Source: Candidatus Paraprochloron terpiosi LD05
GTDB lineage: Bacteria; Cyanobacteriota; Cyanobacteriia; Cyanobacteriales; Prochloraceae
Reading direction: 5' to 3'
Assembly (NCBI GenBank): GCA_018141785.1
Contig: CP073341.1
Location: forward strand, 1,845,422 to 1,909,421
DNA length: 64,000 nucleotides
Under the pieces are notes generated by a model. That model worked only from the letters and a program-made list of their open reading frames with translations, searched no databases and was not told the DNA's origin. Positions 50,159-58,688 of the stretch are shown one piece after another (within the stretch, counting starts at the first letter, position 1; every line of letters starts with the position of its first letter). The translations under genes were made by a program, and so were the position numbers.

Positions 50159-51205
50159 TTACAAAACTTTACATATAAATTTATTAATATGTTTTAATAA
50201 TTGATATATCTCCGGGAGGCGCTTATAAATGGCGGAAGCTTTGAGATATAATTTGTGAGGCACTGCGGGAGTACCAGACACAATCTCCCCCGCTGGAACA
50301 TCGTGAAGAATGCCAGTTTGGCCTGTAGCGATGGCCCCATCTCCAATTTTAGCCTCATTGGCTATCCCTACTTGACCGCTTAACATAACTTTATTATTAA
50401 TTGTTACCCTACCAGCTAAACCTACTTGGGCAGCAAAAGCACAATAGGAACCTACCTGACAGCCATGACCTATCTGAACTAAGTTATCTATTTTAGTATG
50501 GCTGCCGATGCGGGTTTCCCCCACGGCGGGGCGATCGATATTGCTGTTGCAGCCAACTTCCACCCCATCTTCCAGCACAGTACAGCCAGATTGTTCCATT
50601 TTCACCCACCCTTCAGAAGTGGGGACGAAGCCAAAACCTTCCGCACCGATGACTGCACCACTATGAATGACGCAATGAGCACCAATACGAGTGCGTTCAT
50701 GGATAGTACAATTGGCGTGGAGGATAGTACTGTGGCCGATTTCTACATCGGGATACACTACTACATTGGGATGAATACAAGCGCGATCGTCTATTTTCAC
50801 TCTTTCTTGAATCACCACATTCGCGCCGAGATAAACATTTTTCCCCACCACCGCAGAGTCTGCTATATAGCAAGTAGGATGGATTCCTGGCTCGGGGTGG
50901 AAAGGTTGATAGAATAGACTTATAGTCTGGGCAAATAGTTTGCGGGGTTCGGAGGTAGCAATCCAAGCAATACCCAGATCCAAAGCAGTAGTCTGGAGCG
51001 TTTCATCCAGGGGTAAAATCAAAGCAGTAGCAGCAGTTTGAGTCAGGAACTTGGCATATTTTGCTCCCTCAATGTAGCTGAGTCGGCCCGAGACTGCTTG
51101 ATCAATGGCTGCAACTCCCGTAATAGTTGGGTTACAATGGGGAGCGAGGGGGAGACTATTACACTCTGGGTTCCCTAATTTTTCCAAAAGTTCGCTAAAT
51201 TTCAT
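50159..51205 (-). CDS. lpxD: UDP-3-O-acylglucosamine N-acyltransferase LpxD
   Basis: 348 residues: an N-terminal uridine-binding domain and a left-handed parallel beta-helix of hexapeptide repeats (about 105-270: NVYLGANVVIQERVKI onward), then a C-terminal helix. Adds the second acyl chain in lipid A synthesis. The N-terminus starts MKFSELLEKLGNPE. Divergent from the TerD array, 21 nt apart. Confidence 0.95.
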   Translation of the reverse strand: MKFSELLEKLGNPECNSLPLAPHCNPTITGVAAIDQAVSGRLSYIEGAKYAKFLTQTAATALILPLDETLQTTALDLGIAWIATSEPRKLFAQTISLFYQPFHPEPGIHPTCYIADSAVVGKNVYLGANVVIQERVKIDDRACIHPNVVVYPDVEIGHSTILHANCTIHERTRIGAHCVIHSGAVIGAEGFGFVPTSEGWVKMEQSGCTVLEDGVEVGCNSNIDRPAVGETRIGSHTKIDNLVQIGHGCQVGSYCAFAAQVGLAGRVTINNKVMLSGQVGIANEAKIGDGAIATGQTGILHDVPAGEIVSGTPAVPHKLYLKASAIYKRLPEIYQLLKHINKFICKVL

Positions 51206-51226
51206 GCTCGTAGGAGGTACTTGAAG

Positions 51227-51802
51227 ATGACAATTTCACTGAAGAAAGGAGAAAGAGTCTCCTTGGAAAAAGTAGCACCTGGTCTGGTGGCAGGATTTAT
51301 CGGTTTAGGTTGGGATGTGAAAGCTACGGATACCGGGAGTGATTTCGATTTGGATGCATCTGTTTTTCTCTTGGGTGCTGATGAAAAAAAGGTTTCTGAC
51401 AAACACTTTATTTTTTACAATAACCTCACCTCACCAGATCCAGATAAGTCCGTGCAGCTAATGGGGGATAACCGCACTGGGGAAGGAGAAGGAGACGACG
51501 AAGTAGTTATCGTGGATCTGCGTAAAATACCAGCAGAAGTGGAGAAAATCGTTATTTGTGTCACTATCTATGAAGCGGATAAACGGGGACAAAATTTTGG
51601 TCAAGTGGGGAATGCTTACGTGCGTCTAGTGGATGTGCAGAGCAAGAAGGAAGTGCTGCGCTATGACTTAGAAGAGGATTTTTCTGTGGAAACTGCATTG
51701 ATTATGGCAGAATTATACCGCAAAAATGGGGAGTGGCGCGTAAATGCGGTGGGTTCCGGTTATCAAGGTGGTTTGGAAGCTCTCCTACAAAAGTATAATT
51801 AG
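51227..51802 (+). CDS. TerD-family protein 1
   Basis: 191 residues from ATG 51227 with AGGAGG at 51212-51217. TerD fold with the calcium-site segments DFDLDASVFLL and GDNRTGEGEGDDE, and an HEADKRGQ-type helix (here YEADKRGQNFGQV). TerD-family proteins bind Ca2+ and are linked to tellurite, phage and stress responses. First of five in a row; no terC or terB here. Confidence 0.93.
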   Translation: MTISLKKGERVSLEKVAPGLVAGFIGLGWDVKATDTGSDFDLDASVFLLGADEKKVSDKHFIFYNNLTSPDPDKSVQLMGDNRTGEGEGDDEVVIVDLRKIPAEVEKIVICVTIYEADKRGQNFGQVGNAYVRLVDVQSKKEVLRYDLEEDFSVETALIMAELYRKNGEWRVNAVGSGYQGGLEALLQKYN

Positions 51803-51915
51803 GGGTTAACTAATGGTGGGAGTTTGGGGGAGGCAGAGGGAAAAATTGGTTTCCTAGCTCGAAACTCTGCTCTAACTGTCACTATTCTTAGTATAGCTCA
51901 GGAGGTAAAGTATAA

Positions 51916-52491
51916 ATGGCAGTTTCTCTACAAAAAGGACAAAGAGTCTCCCTGGAAAAAGTAGCACCAGGTTTGGTGGCAGGGTTTATTGGACTTGGTT
52001 GGGACGTTAAATCTACGGATACAGGTTACGATTTCGATTTGGACGCATCCGCATTTCTCTTGGGCGCCAATGAGAAGTTAATTTCTGACAACCACTTTAT
52101 TTTTTACAATAACTCCACCAGTCCAGATCCAGATAAATCAGTGCAGTTAATGGGGGATAACCGCACTGGGGAAGGAGAAGGAGATGATGAAGTAATCGTC
52201 GTGGATCTACGTAAAATACCAGCAGAAGTGGAGAAAATCGTCATTTGTGTCACTATTCACGAAGCAGATAAACGGGGACAAAATTTTGGTCAAGTGCGGA
52301 ATGCTTACGTGCGTCTTGTGGATGTGCAGAGTAAAAAGGAAGTGCTCCGTTATGACTTAGAAGAGGATTTTTCTGTGGAAACTGCATTGATTATGACAGA
52401 ATTATACCGCAAAAATGGGGAGTGGCGCGTAAATGCGGTGGGTTCTGGTTATCAAGGTGGTTTGCAAGCTCTCTTAAATAGGTATAGTTAG
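51916..52491 (+). CDS. TerD-family protein 2 (unit A1)
   Basis: 191 residues, very similar to TerD 1 and 4. Calcium-site motifs DFDLDASAFLLG and GDNRTGEGEGDDE intact. RBS CAGGAGGTAAAG just upstream. With TerD 3 it forms the first copy of a duplicated two-gene unit. Confidence 0.93.
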   Translation: MAVSLQKGQRVSLEKVAPGLVAGFIGLGWDVKSTDTGYDFDLDASAFLLGANEKLISDNHFIFYNNSTSPDPDKSVQLMGDNRTGEGEGDDEVIVVDLRKIPAEVEKIVICVTIHEADKRGQNFGQVRNAYVRLVDVQSKKEVLRYDLEEDFSVETALIMTELYRKNGEWRVNAVGSGYQGGLQALLNRYS

Positions 52492-52495
52492 GAAA

Positions 52496-53101
52496 ATGGG
52501 GATTAATCTTAAAAAAGGACAACGTATCTCCCTGAAAAAAGAAGCACCTGGGTTAACCAACGTCATGTGTGGTTTAGGTTGGGATGTAGCTAAACCCTCT
52601 AAAGGAGGACTTTTGGGGATGTTTACTTCAACTCCTGATTTGGACTTGGATGCTTCTGTTCTCTGTTTAGATACCCAGGGTAAAATTGGGAAAAAGGAAA
52701 ATTTGGTTTATTTCGGGAATCTCCGTCACAGCTCTGGAGCAATAAACCATTGTGGAGATAATCTCACTGGGGAAGGAGAAGGAGATGATGAACAGATTAT
52801 CGTTCATTTAGCTAATATTCCCCCAGAAATTGCCAAGCTGGTGTTTTTGGTGAATATTTATAACTGTGTGCAACGGAAACAAGATTTCTCCCTGGTGGAA
52901 AATGCCTTTGTTCGTCTCGTTAATATGGGTAATAATCGGGAAATCGCTCGATACAACTTATCGGGAAGGGAATATGCAAATCAGACAGGGATGATTATGG
53001 CGGAAATTTATCGCCATAATGATGAGTGGAAAATGGCTGCCATTGGGAAAGGGTTTCAAGTATCTTCTTTGAAAGAGCTGGTACAATGTTATAGTGCTTA
53101 G
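52496..53101 (+). CDS. TerD-family protein 3 (unit B1)
   Basis: 201 residues, the divergent TerD subtype with an insert after the first strand (KPSKGGLLGMFTSTP) before DLDLDASVLCLD. Second site GDNLTGEGEGDDE intact. Only 4 nt after TerD 2, with the AGGA of the TAGGAAAATG overlap as RBS. Confidence 0.93.
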   Translation: MGINLKKGQRISLKKEAPGLTNVMCGLGWDVAKPSKGGLLGMFTSTPDLDLDASVLCLDTQGKIGKKENLVYFGNLRHSSGAINHCGDNLTGEGEGDDEQIIVHLANIPPEIAKLVFLVNIYNCVQRKQDFSLVENAFVRLVNMGNNREIARYNLSGREYANQTGMIMAEIYRHNDEWKMAAIGKGFQVSSLKELVQCYSA

Positions 53102-53125
53102 TATAACTCAGGAGGTAAAGTATAA

Positions 53126-53701
53126 ATGGCAGTTTCCCTACAAAAAGGACAAAGAGTCTCCCTGGAAAAAGTAGCACCAGGTTTGGTGGCAGGATTTATT
53201 GGACTTGGTTGGGACGTTAAATCTACGGATACAGGTTACGATTTCGATTTGGACGCATCCGCATTTCTCTTGGGCGCCAATGAGAAGTTAATTTCCGACA
53301 ACCATTTTGTTTTTTACAATAACCTCACCTCACCAGATCCAGATAAGTCCGTGCAGCACATGGGGGATAACCTCACTGGGGAAGGAGACGGAGATGACGA
53401 AGTAATCGTCGTGGATCTGCGTAAAGTACCAGCAGAAGTCCAAAAAATCGCCATTACCGTTACTATTCACGAAGCAGATAAACGGGGACAAAATTTTGGT
53501 CAAGTAGAAAATGCTTATGTCCGTCTTGTAGACGTGCAGAGCAAGAAGGAAGTGCTCCGTTATGACTTACAGGAGGATTATTCCATCGAGACAGCATTGA
53601 TTATGACAGAATTATACCGCAAAAATGGGGAGTGGCGCGTAAATGCGGTGGGTTCTGGTTATCAAGGTGGTTTGCAAGCTCTCTTAAATAGGTATAGTTA
53701 G
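53126..53701 (+). CDS. TerD-family protein 4 (unit A2)
   Basis: 191 residues, tandem duplicate of TerD 2; even the RBS region (CAGGAGGTAAAGTATAAATG) is identical. The second calcium loop reads GDNLTGEGDGDDE. Confidence 0.93.
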   Translation: MAVSLQKGQRVSLEKVAPGLVAGFIGLGWDVKSTDTGYDFDLDASAFLLGANEKLISDNHFVFYNNLTSPDPDKSVQHMGDNLTGEGDGDDEVIVVDLRKVPAEVQKIAITVTIHEADKRGQNFGQVENAYVRLVDVQSKKEVLRYDLQEDYSIETALIMTELYRKNGEWRVNAVGSGYQGGLQALLNRYS

Positions 53702-53705
53702 GAAA

Positions 53706-54305
53706 ATGGGGATTAATCTCAAAAAAGGACAACGTATTTCCCTGAAGAAAGAAGCACCAGGGTTAACCAACGTCATGTGTGGTTTAGGTTGGGATGTAGC
53801 TAAACCCTCTAAAGGAGGACTTTTGGGGATGTTTACTTCAACTCCTGATTTGGACTTGGATGCTTCTGTTCTCTGTTTAGATACCCAGGGTAAAATTGGG
53901 AAAAAGGAAAATTTGGTTTATTTCGGGAATCTCCGTCACAGCTCTGGAGCAATAAACCATTGTGGAGATAATCTCACTGGGAAAGGAGAAGGAGATGATG
54001 AACAGATTATCGTTCATTTAGCTAATATTCCCCCAGAAATTGCCAAGCTGGTGTTTTTGGTAAACATTTATAACTGTGTGCAACGGAAACAAGATTTCTC
54101 CCTGGTGGAAAATGCCTTTGTTCGTTTGGTGAATAGGGGGAATAATCGGGAAATCGCTCGATACAACTTATCGGGAAGGGAATATGCAAATCAAACAGGG
54201 ATGATTATGGCGGAAATTTATCGAGATAACGACGAGTGGAAAATGGCTGCCATTGGGAAAGGGATTAAAGTATCCAGTTTAGAACAGCTGCTATCATATT
54301 ATTAG
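53706..54305 (+). CDS. TerD-family protein 5 (unit B2)
   Basis: 199 residues, duplicate of TerD 3 with about 95 percent visible identity by eye. The calcium-loop segment carries a Glu to Lys change (GDNLTGKGEGDDE, codon 53982-53984), and the last residues differ (KVSSLEQLLSYY). Last gene of the array. Confidence 0.93.
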   Translation: MGINLKKGQRISLKKEAPGLTNVMCGLGWDVAKPSKGGLLGMFTSTPDLDLDASVLCLDTQGKIGKKENLVYFGNLRHSSGAINHCGDNLTGKGEGDDEQIIVHLANIPPEIAKLVFLVNIYNCVQRKQDFSLVENAFVRLVNRGNNREIARYNLSGREYANQTGMIMAEIYRDNDEWKMAAIGKGIKVSSLEQLLSYY

Positions 54306-54306
54306 C

Positions 54307-54744
54307 ATGGGATTCTATAGAGAAGTAATTTTCCCTCGAAGTTTAGACTGGGCAATGTCCCAGCCCCTTTTCACTCTCTGGAAAAGTGCTAGAAATTGGC
54401 TTGGGGACAGGATTAAACATACCCCATTATCCCTCTACTGTAGCTAAGTTGACAGCCATCGATGGTAATAAAGGGATGAACAAATTAGCCCAAAAACGGA
54501 TTAGAGCTGCTACAATAAAAATAGATAGTTAGGTGCTCAATAGGGAAAACTTACCCTGGGAAGATAACAGTTTTGATAACGTTATTTGTACTTGGACATT
54601 GTGCAGCATTCAGAAAGTAGAGGAATCGAACACGGGCTGAGTGAGGAAAGGAAAGTGCAAGTTTGGCAGCATCGTTTAACCCCCTTACAACCGCAATATG
54701 CAACAATTAATAGAGACAAAATTCAACCACCTAACCATGACTAA
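54307..54744 (+). pseudogene. Class I SAM methyltransferase relic
   Basis: Two frames plus a stop spell a UbiE-like methyltransferase: MGFYREVIFPRSLDW, then LEIGLGTGLNIPHYPSTVAK, TAIDGNKGMNKLAQKRI, a TAG, LPWEDNSFDNVICTWTLCSI, and finally EHGLSEERKVQVWQHRLTPL. Most of the segment between QKVEES and EHGLSE (the part holding the usual LKPGG) is deleted. Directly after the TerD genes, on the same strand. Confidence 0.75.
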
Positions 54745-54817
54745 GTTTTACGCTCCCAAGATCCCAAAATTTCTCGGCTACATGTACAAAGGAATAGCAA
54801 CAAAGGAGGTAATATAA

Positions 54818-55453
54818 ATGGCCATTTCCCTCGAACCCACCACAGATACTTGGATAAAAGCAACTTGGAACGAATATCTCCAAGCGACAGAAAATCCCGA
54901 TTACACAAAAGCTAAATTCTACTACAACAACGGAAAACTCAGAATAGAAATGTCACCTCTTGGACACGATCACGCTTGCGACCATTCTATTATTACCTTG
55001 GCAATACATCTTTATGCAGCCTTTAATAAAATTGAATTAAATGGTCATGATAACTGTACTTACCATAAAACAGGACATAAAAGCTCTCAACCAGATCTAT
55101 CCTTCTATATCGGTAAAACAGCCAATGCTGTTCCCTATGGAACCAGTATCATTGAACTAGATACCTATCCTCCCCCAACCTTAGTGATAGAAATTGCCAA
55201 TACTTCTTTAGCGGATGATTTAGGAGCAAAACGGCTTCTTTATGAAGACTTAGAAGTTACAGAATATTGGATTGTAGATGTCAAAAATGTTGAAATTATT
55301 GCCTTTACAGTAGAAAAAGAAGGAAGTCGAAGAATTAGAACATCGGTTGTTTTACCCAATTTAGAAATTGCTCTCTTAGAAGAAGCCCTCAGACGCGCCC
55401 GACAAAGCAATCACAGTAGAGTCAGCGCCTGGTTATTAGAAAAATTTCAGTAG
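54818..55453 (+). CDS. Uma2-family (DUF820) nuclease, copy 1
   Basis: 211 residues. Restriction-like fold of cyanobacterial DUF820: QPDLSFYIG (acidic site residue), PPPTLVIEIANTSLADDLGA (ExA/S type), KRLLYEDLEVTEYWIVD. These genes are multicopy in cyanobacteria; role uncertain. AGGAGG RBS upstream of ATG 54818. Copy 2 lies 260 bp downstream, and a 3' fragment at 57687. Confidence 0.88.
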   Translation: MAISLEPTTDTWIKATWNEYLQATENPDYTKAKFYYNNGKLRIEMSPLGHDHACDHSIITLAIHLYAAFNKIELNGHDNCTYHKTGHKSSQPDLSFYIGKTANAVPYGTSIIELDTYPPPTLVIEIANTSLADDLGAKRLLYEDLEVTEYWIVDVKNVEIIAFTVEKEGSRRIRTSVVLPNLEIALLEEALRRARQSNHSRVSAWLLEKFQ

Positions 55454-55611
55454 CCACTATTAGGTAACCTACCCTCCAGTTTGGTAAAACGAAAGCTGTT
55501 GGGGTATTGGTTGATACCCACTAGGAGGGCGAGTTTACGGGGAGTGGTTTGTGCCAGTTGCCGTTTAATTTGCAGTCCCAGTACCGTTAGGAACAAGTGA
55601 CGACGTTTCAT
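55447..55611 (-). pseudogene. Caspase-like (peptidase C14) N-terminal fragment
   Basis: 54 codons: a leader (MKRRHLFLTVLGLQIKRQLA) and RKLALLVGINQYPN, the first strand of a metacaspase-like domain, then LEG; it stops at TGA 55447-55449 before the catalytic His. Clearly a stump. Confidence 0.65.
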
Positions 55612-55715
55612 TGATAGTTGTTAACGCACCGCTAGATTTATAAATTATAGTATAATATTGCTGAGGTGAGCCAATTTAATTTTACTGTTCCAAAAATATT
55701 GAATCAACACTTACT

Positions 55716-56354
55716 ATGATTACAATTACTACAAAAATTCCCACAGAGACTTGGATAAAAGCAACTTGGGACGAATATCTCCAAGCGGCGGAAAATCCCG
55801 ATTACACAAAGGCTAAATTCTATTACAACAACGGAAAACTCAGAATAGAAATGTCACCTCTTGGAAACGACCACGCTTGCGATCATTCTATTGTTAACCA
55901 TGCCCTTCATCTTTATGCCTCACTAAATAATATTGACTTAAATGGTAGGGATAATTGTAGCTATCATAAACACAACCAAAAAAGTTTTCAACCAGATCTA
56001 TCCTTCTATATCGGTAAAACAGCCAATGCTGTTCCCTATGGAACTGGTATCATTGAACTAGATACCTATCCTCCCCCAACCTTAGTGATAGAAATTGCCC
56101 ATACTTCTTTAGCGGATGATTTAGGAGCAAAACGGATTCTTTATGAAGACGTAGAAGTTAGAGAATATTGGATTGTAGATGTAAAAAATGTGCAAATCAT
56201 TGCCTTTACAATAGAAAAAGAAGGAAGTCGAAGGATTAGAACATCGGTTGTTTTACCCAATTTAGAAATTGCCCTCTTAGAAGAAGCCCTCAAACGCACC
56301 CGACAAACTAATCACAGTAGAGTGAGCGCCTGGTTATTAGAACAGTTCCAGTAA
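55716..56354 (+). CDS. Uma2-family (DUF820) nuclease, copy 2
   Basis: 212 residues, close paralogue of copy 1 with the same core motifs (QPDLSFYIG, PPPTLVIEIAHTSLADDLGA). The two differ mostly between residues 60 and 90. Confidence 0.88.
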   Translation: MITITTKIPTETWIKATWDEYLQAAENPDYTKAKFYYNNGKLRIEMSPLGNDHACDHSIVNHALHLYASLNNIDLNGRDNCSYHKHNQKSFQPDLSFYIGKTANAVPYGTGIIELDTYPPPTLVIEIAHTSLADDLGAKRILYEDVEVREYWIVDVKNVQIIAFTIEKEGSRRIRTSVVLPNLEIALLEEALKRTRQTNHSRVSAWLLEQFQ

Positions 56355-56382
56355 AATGGGCATCGCCCACCAATAAAAGTGT

Positions 56383-57109
56383 CAATCAGCTTCTCCTATC
56401 AAAGTAAAAGCAGCCCAATCTTTGGGGTTAGGATGAGTCTTCATAGTAGCTAACATTGCTTCTCTGAGTGCTTGCGCTTTATCCATTCCAGATTGTTCTA
56501 AATTGCGATAAAATTGGCTCATCAACTCCGCTGTTGGTGCGTCGGGAACAGACCATAGCGAGACAATAACACTGGGAACACCAGTAGAAATGAGCGATCA
56601 CGACAATCCCACTGCTCCCTCCTCTTCCGGTATTGCAAGCACTCAATACCACCAGTTCTGCATTTAACTTCATCTGGAACAGTTCTGCTGCTGTGAGATA
56701 ACCGTTATCCTCTGGAGAAGGAGTTAAAGCGATGGAGCTTTCCATCCCCCGTACATCGTTGAAAATGCCGTGAGTGGCTAAATGGATGATATTTGCTGCT
56801 TGCATCCGAGCCACTACAGTTCCATCTTCCAATGAACCTTGCCACTGAGGTAGTTGAAGAAAAGTCAGACTGTCCCAATGGGAAAGGATGCAAACTCTCC
56901 TGCATAACCTTGAGAGTATTTTGGGCTATTTCCGGTCTCGTTCGCCGCAGTAACCACTTGTAAACTTCAAAAATTATAGGTATTGGCGTTAATAAAATTG
57001 TATTTTGTTGAGCCAATTGCTGAAATCCATTTATAGAATCTTGATGGCGAGTATCTTCGGCGCGGAACAGGGCAATTAATGGACCAGCATCCAAGACAAG
57101 CCGTTTCAA
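56383..57109 (-). pseudogene. VapC::CHAT chimera, frameshifted
   Basis: The 5' end is a PIN toxin (MKRLVLDAGPLIALFRAEDT, IFEVYKWLLRRTRPEIAQNT). After QSDF a frameshift leads to LQLPQWQGSLEDGTVV. This passes directly into a CHAT-domain C-terminal half: ARMQAANIIHLATHG (His), LNAELVVLSACNTGRG (Cys), a second frameshift, then SVIVSLWSVPDAPTAELMSQ and WAAFTLIGEAD. The PIN gene's end and the CHAT gene's start were lost in the fusion. Non-functional as it stands. Confidence 0.7.
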
Positions 57110-57321
57110 TCTTGAAAATCCTCCCCATGGTCTGCCGCTCCGAGGGGTGCTTCGGTAACGATACCAGCCAGCTCTAATAATTTAGAAGTATCTTTTGGGA
57201 TCGGCTTGGCTTGTAAGGCTTCATCAATAAGCCCCGCTAAGGTTTCTCTGGGATTTGCTTGCAGATAGGCTTTTAATTCTTCAGCCAGTCGATCCGGCAG
57301 TTCTATAGTGAATTGAGTCAT
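57106..57321 (-). CDS. VapB-like antitoxin, orphaned
   Basis: 71 residues: QFTIELPDRLAEELKAYLQA start and an acidic tail. Overlaps the chimeric VapC by 4 nt. Intact, but its partner is broken. Confidence 0.75.
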   Translation of the reverse strand: MTQFTIELPDRLAEELKAYLQANPRETLAGLIDEALQAKPIPKDTSKLLELAGIVTEAPLGAADHGEDFQD

Positions 57322-57382
57322 TGAGCGATAGCTTAGTTTATCACAATTAAATTATATTTAACAATAATTACTGGATAGAGCG

Positions 57383-57650
57383 CTATTGTGCTTCACCAAT
57401 AAGAGTAAATGCAGCCCAATCTTTGGGGTTAGGATGAGTTTTCATAGTAGACTTCTTGCCAAGACTGCAAAGCTTCCGGAAACTGACTGGTTTGATATTG
57501 GCGAGCTCCTTGCTGCAATAATCCATCTGCTTGTACTCGGAGAACCTCTGATGCAGATGCTTCTCGCCAGGGGAGGCTATAGCTTCCTGTTTCTTGCTGG
57601 CCGGCGAAGACTGCTACTGTCGGCAGGTAATGGTTATGCGTGCGCTATTC
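57383..57650 (-). pseudogene. TPR-CHAT protein relic
   Basis: A TPR piece (QADGLLQQGARQYQTSQFPE, ALQSWQEV) is joined by deletion to the last CHAT segment (TMKTHPNPKDWAAFTLIGEA) ending in TAG 57383-57385. The latter matches the end of the chimera at 56383. More than 1.5 kb of a normal gene is missing. Confidence 0.65.
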
Positions 57651-57686
57651 CCCTCTCCACCGTTATTATCCTCAGCAAGATAGAAT

Positions 57687-57823
57687 AAAGAAGGAAGTCG
57701 AAGAATTAGAACATCGGTTGTTTTACCCAACTTAGAAATTGCTATCTTAGAAGAAGCTCTCAGACGCACCCGACAAAGCAATCACAGTAGAGTCAGCGCC
57801 TGGCTATCAGAAAAATTTCAGCA
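57687..57823 (+). pseudogene. Uma2-family 3' fragment
   Basis: About 137 bp almost identical to the end of Uma2 copies 1 and 2 (frame GSRRIRTSVVLPNLEIAILE). The usual stop TAG is changed to CAG, so the frame runs on to 57854. Confidence 0.8.
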
Positions 57824-57867
57824 GGGTGGGTTGCTAATGCGCCGACAAAGTTAAGGTATCTAGATAA

Positions 57868-57995
57868 GGAGAGAATCAGGGTGCGGTCAAAAGTAGTTGA
57901 TCTCCTAAACCGCCCAAGCCATGCGCCCCTACACATGAAACCCCGTAGGGGTTTAAATATTACCAACTGGTTTTGACCACACCCGGAGAGAATCA
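57868..57995. mobile_element. MITE with 14-bp inverted ends and 11-bp target duplication
   Basis: A 106-bp element (57879-57984). Left end GGGTGCGGTCAAAA, right end TTTTGACCACACCC, i.e. inverted repeats with one mismatch. It is flanked on both sides by GGAGAGAATCA (57868-57878 and 57985-57995), the target duplication. No ORF inside, so it was moved by a transposase elsewhere. The duplicated target contains the ribosome-binding site and first base of the following gene. Confidence 0.85.
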
Positions 57996-58688
57996 TGCCA
58001 GAAACTATTCTTCCGTTAATTACATTTTTCGTGGGAGTCATTAGATTTTGAAAAACCCAGAGGCAAACCCCTAGCGGCTGGGTTGATATTTCTTTTACTA
58101 CTTGGGTGTGTTTTCGAGCTCCTAAGTAATATTGAGAGCAAAAAAAATAATAATAAGCTCCAAAAAAGTAATATTGAGCTCAAAAGTGAAATTATTGAGA
58201 GCCGAAGTGAAATTAATGAGACTTACCAATTACTTAAGTCCTTAGGCTACCAAAACCCCAACCCCACAAAGGAAAACATTCAGCAGAGCCTAGCAGCAGA
58301 TACAGCACGTACTCAAATTGCTCGCTCAACAAGTTCTGAATCACGACAGCAGATAACAGTGAGATATTACCCAAAAGATGTCGATGGGGACATAGTAAAA
58401 TCCGCTCTTCTAGAATTAGACTTCAAGTTTACCGAAGGTCAACCTGGTATACCTGACGTTGGAACCAATGCAATTTTCTTTGGCGATAAGGTTCCCATTG
58501 AAGATGTTAAACTGGTTGCACTAACGCTTATTCGTGCTGGAGTCGAAATTAAGTATATTCGCCCATTCAAAAACTCCACAGGGCGCTCCCTATTGATACA
58601 AGTAGGTGCAGGAACCGCCTATGTTTCAAGACAACCCCTTTCTGTTGAAGCAATCACTGATGCAGAAAGTTTTCCAATAGTGCAGTGA
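57995..58688 (+). pseudogene. Membrane-anchored coiled-coil protein, probably frameshifted
   Basis: ATG 57995 with GGAGAG RBS starts MPETILPLITFFVGVIRF then TGA. In another frame LDFEKPRGKPLAAGLIFLLL continues into the long frame (58083-58688): coiled coil (about 20-65) and a C-terminal domain ITVRYYPKDVDGDIVKSALL, GQPGIPDVGTNAIFFGDKVP. A two-base deletion near 58045 would explain it. Without it, a TTG at 58083 could start a 201-residue one-helix protein. I do not recognise the C-terminal domain. Confidence 0.5.

Noticed and set aside
50498..50917. Plus-strand ORF of 139 codons inside lpxD
   Set aside because: Antisense to the hexapeptide repeats, whose periodic codons keep the other strand open.
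51916..54305. TerD array as a complete ter tellurite operon
   Set aside because: No terC, terB, terZ or associated ATP-grasp/biosynthetic genes are present, so a full ter system cannot be claimed.
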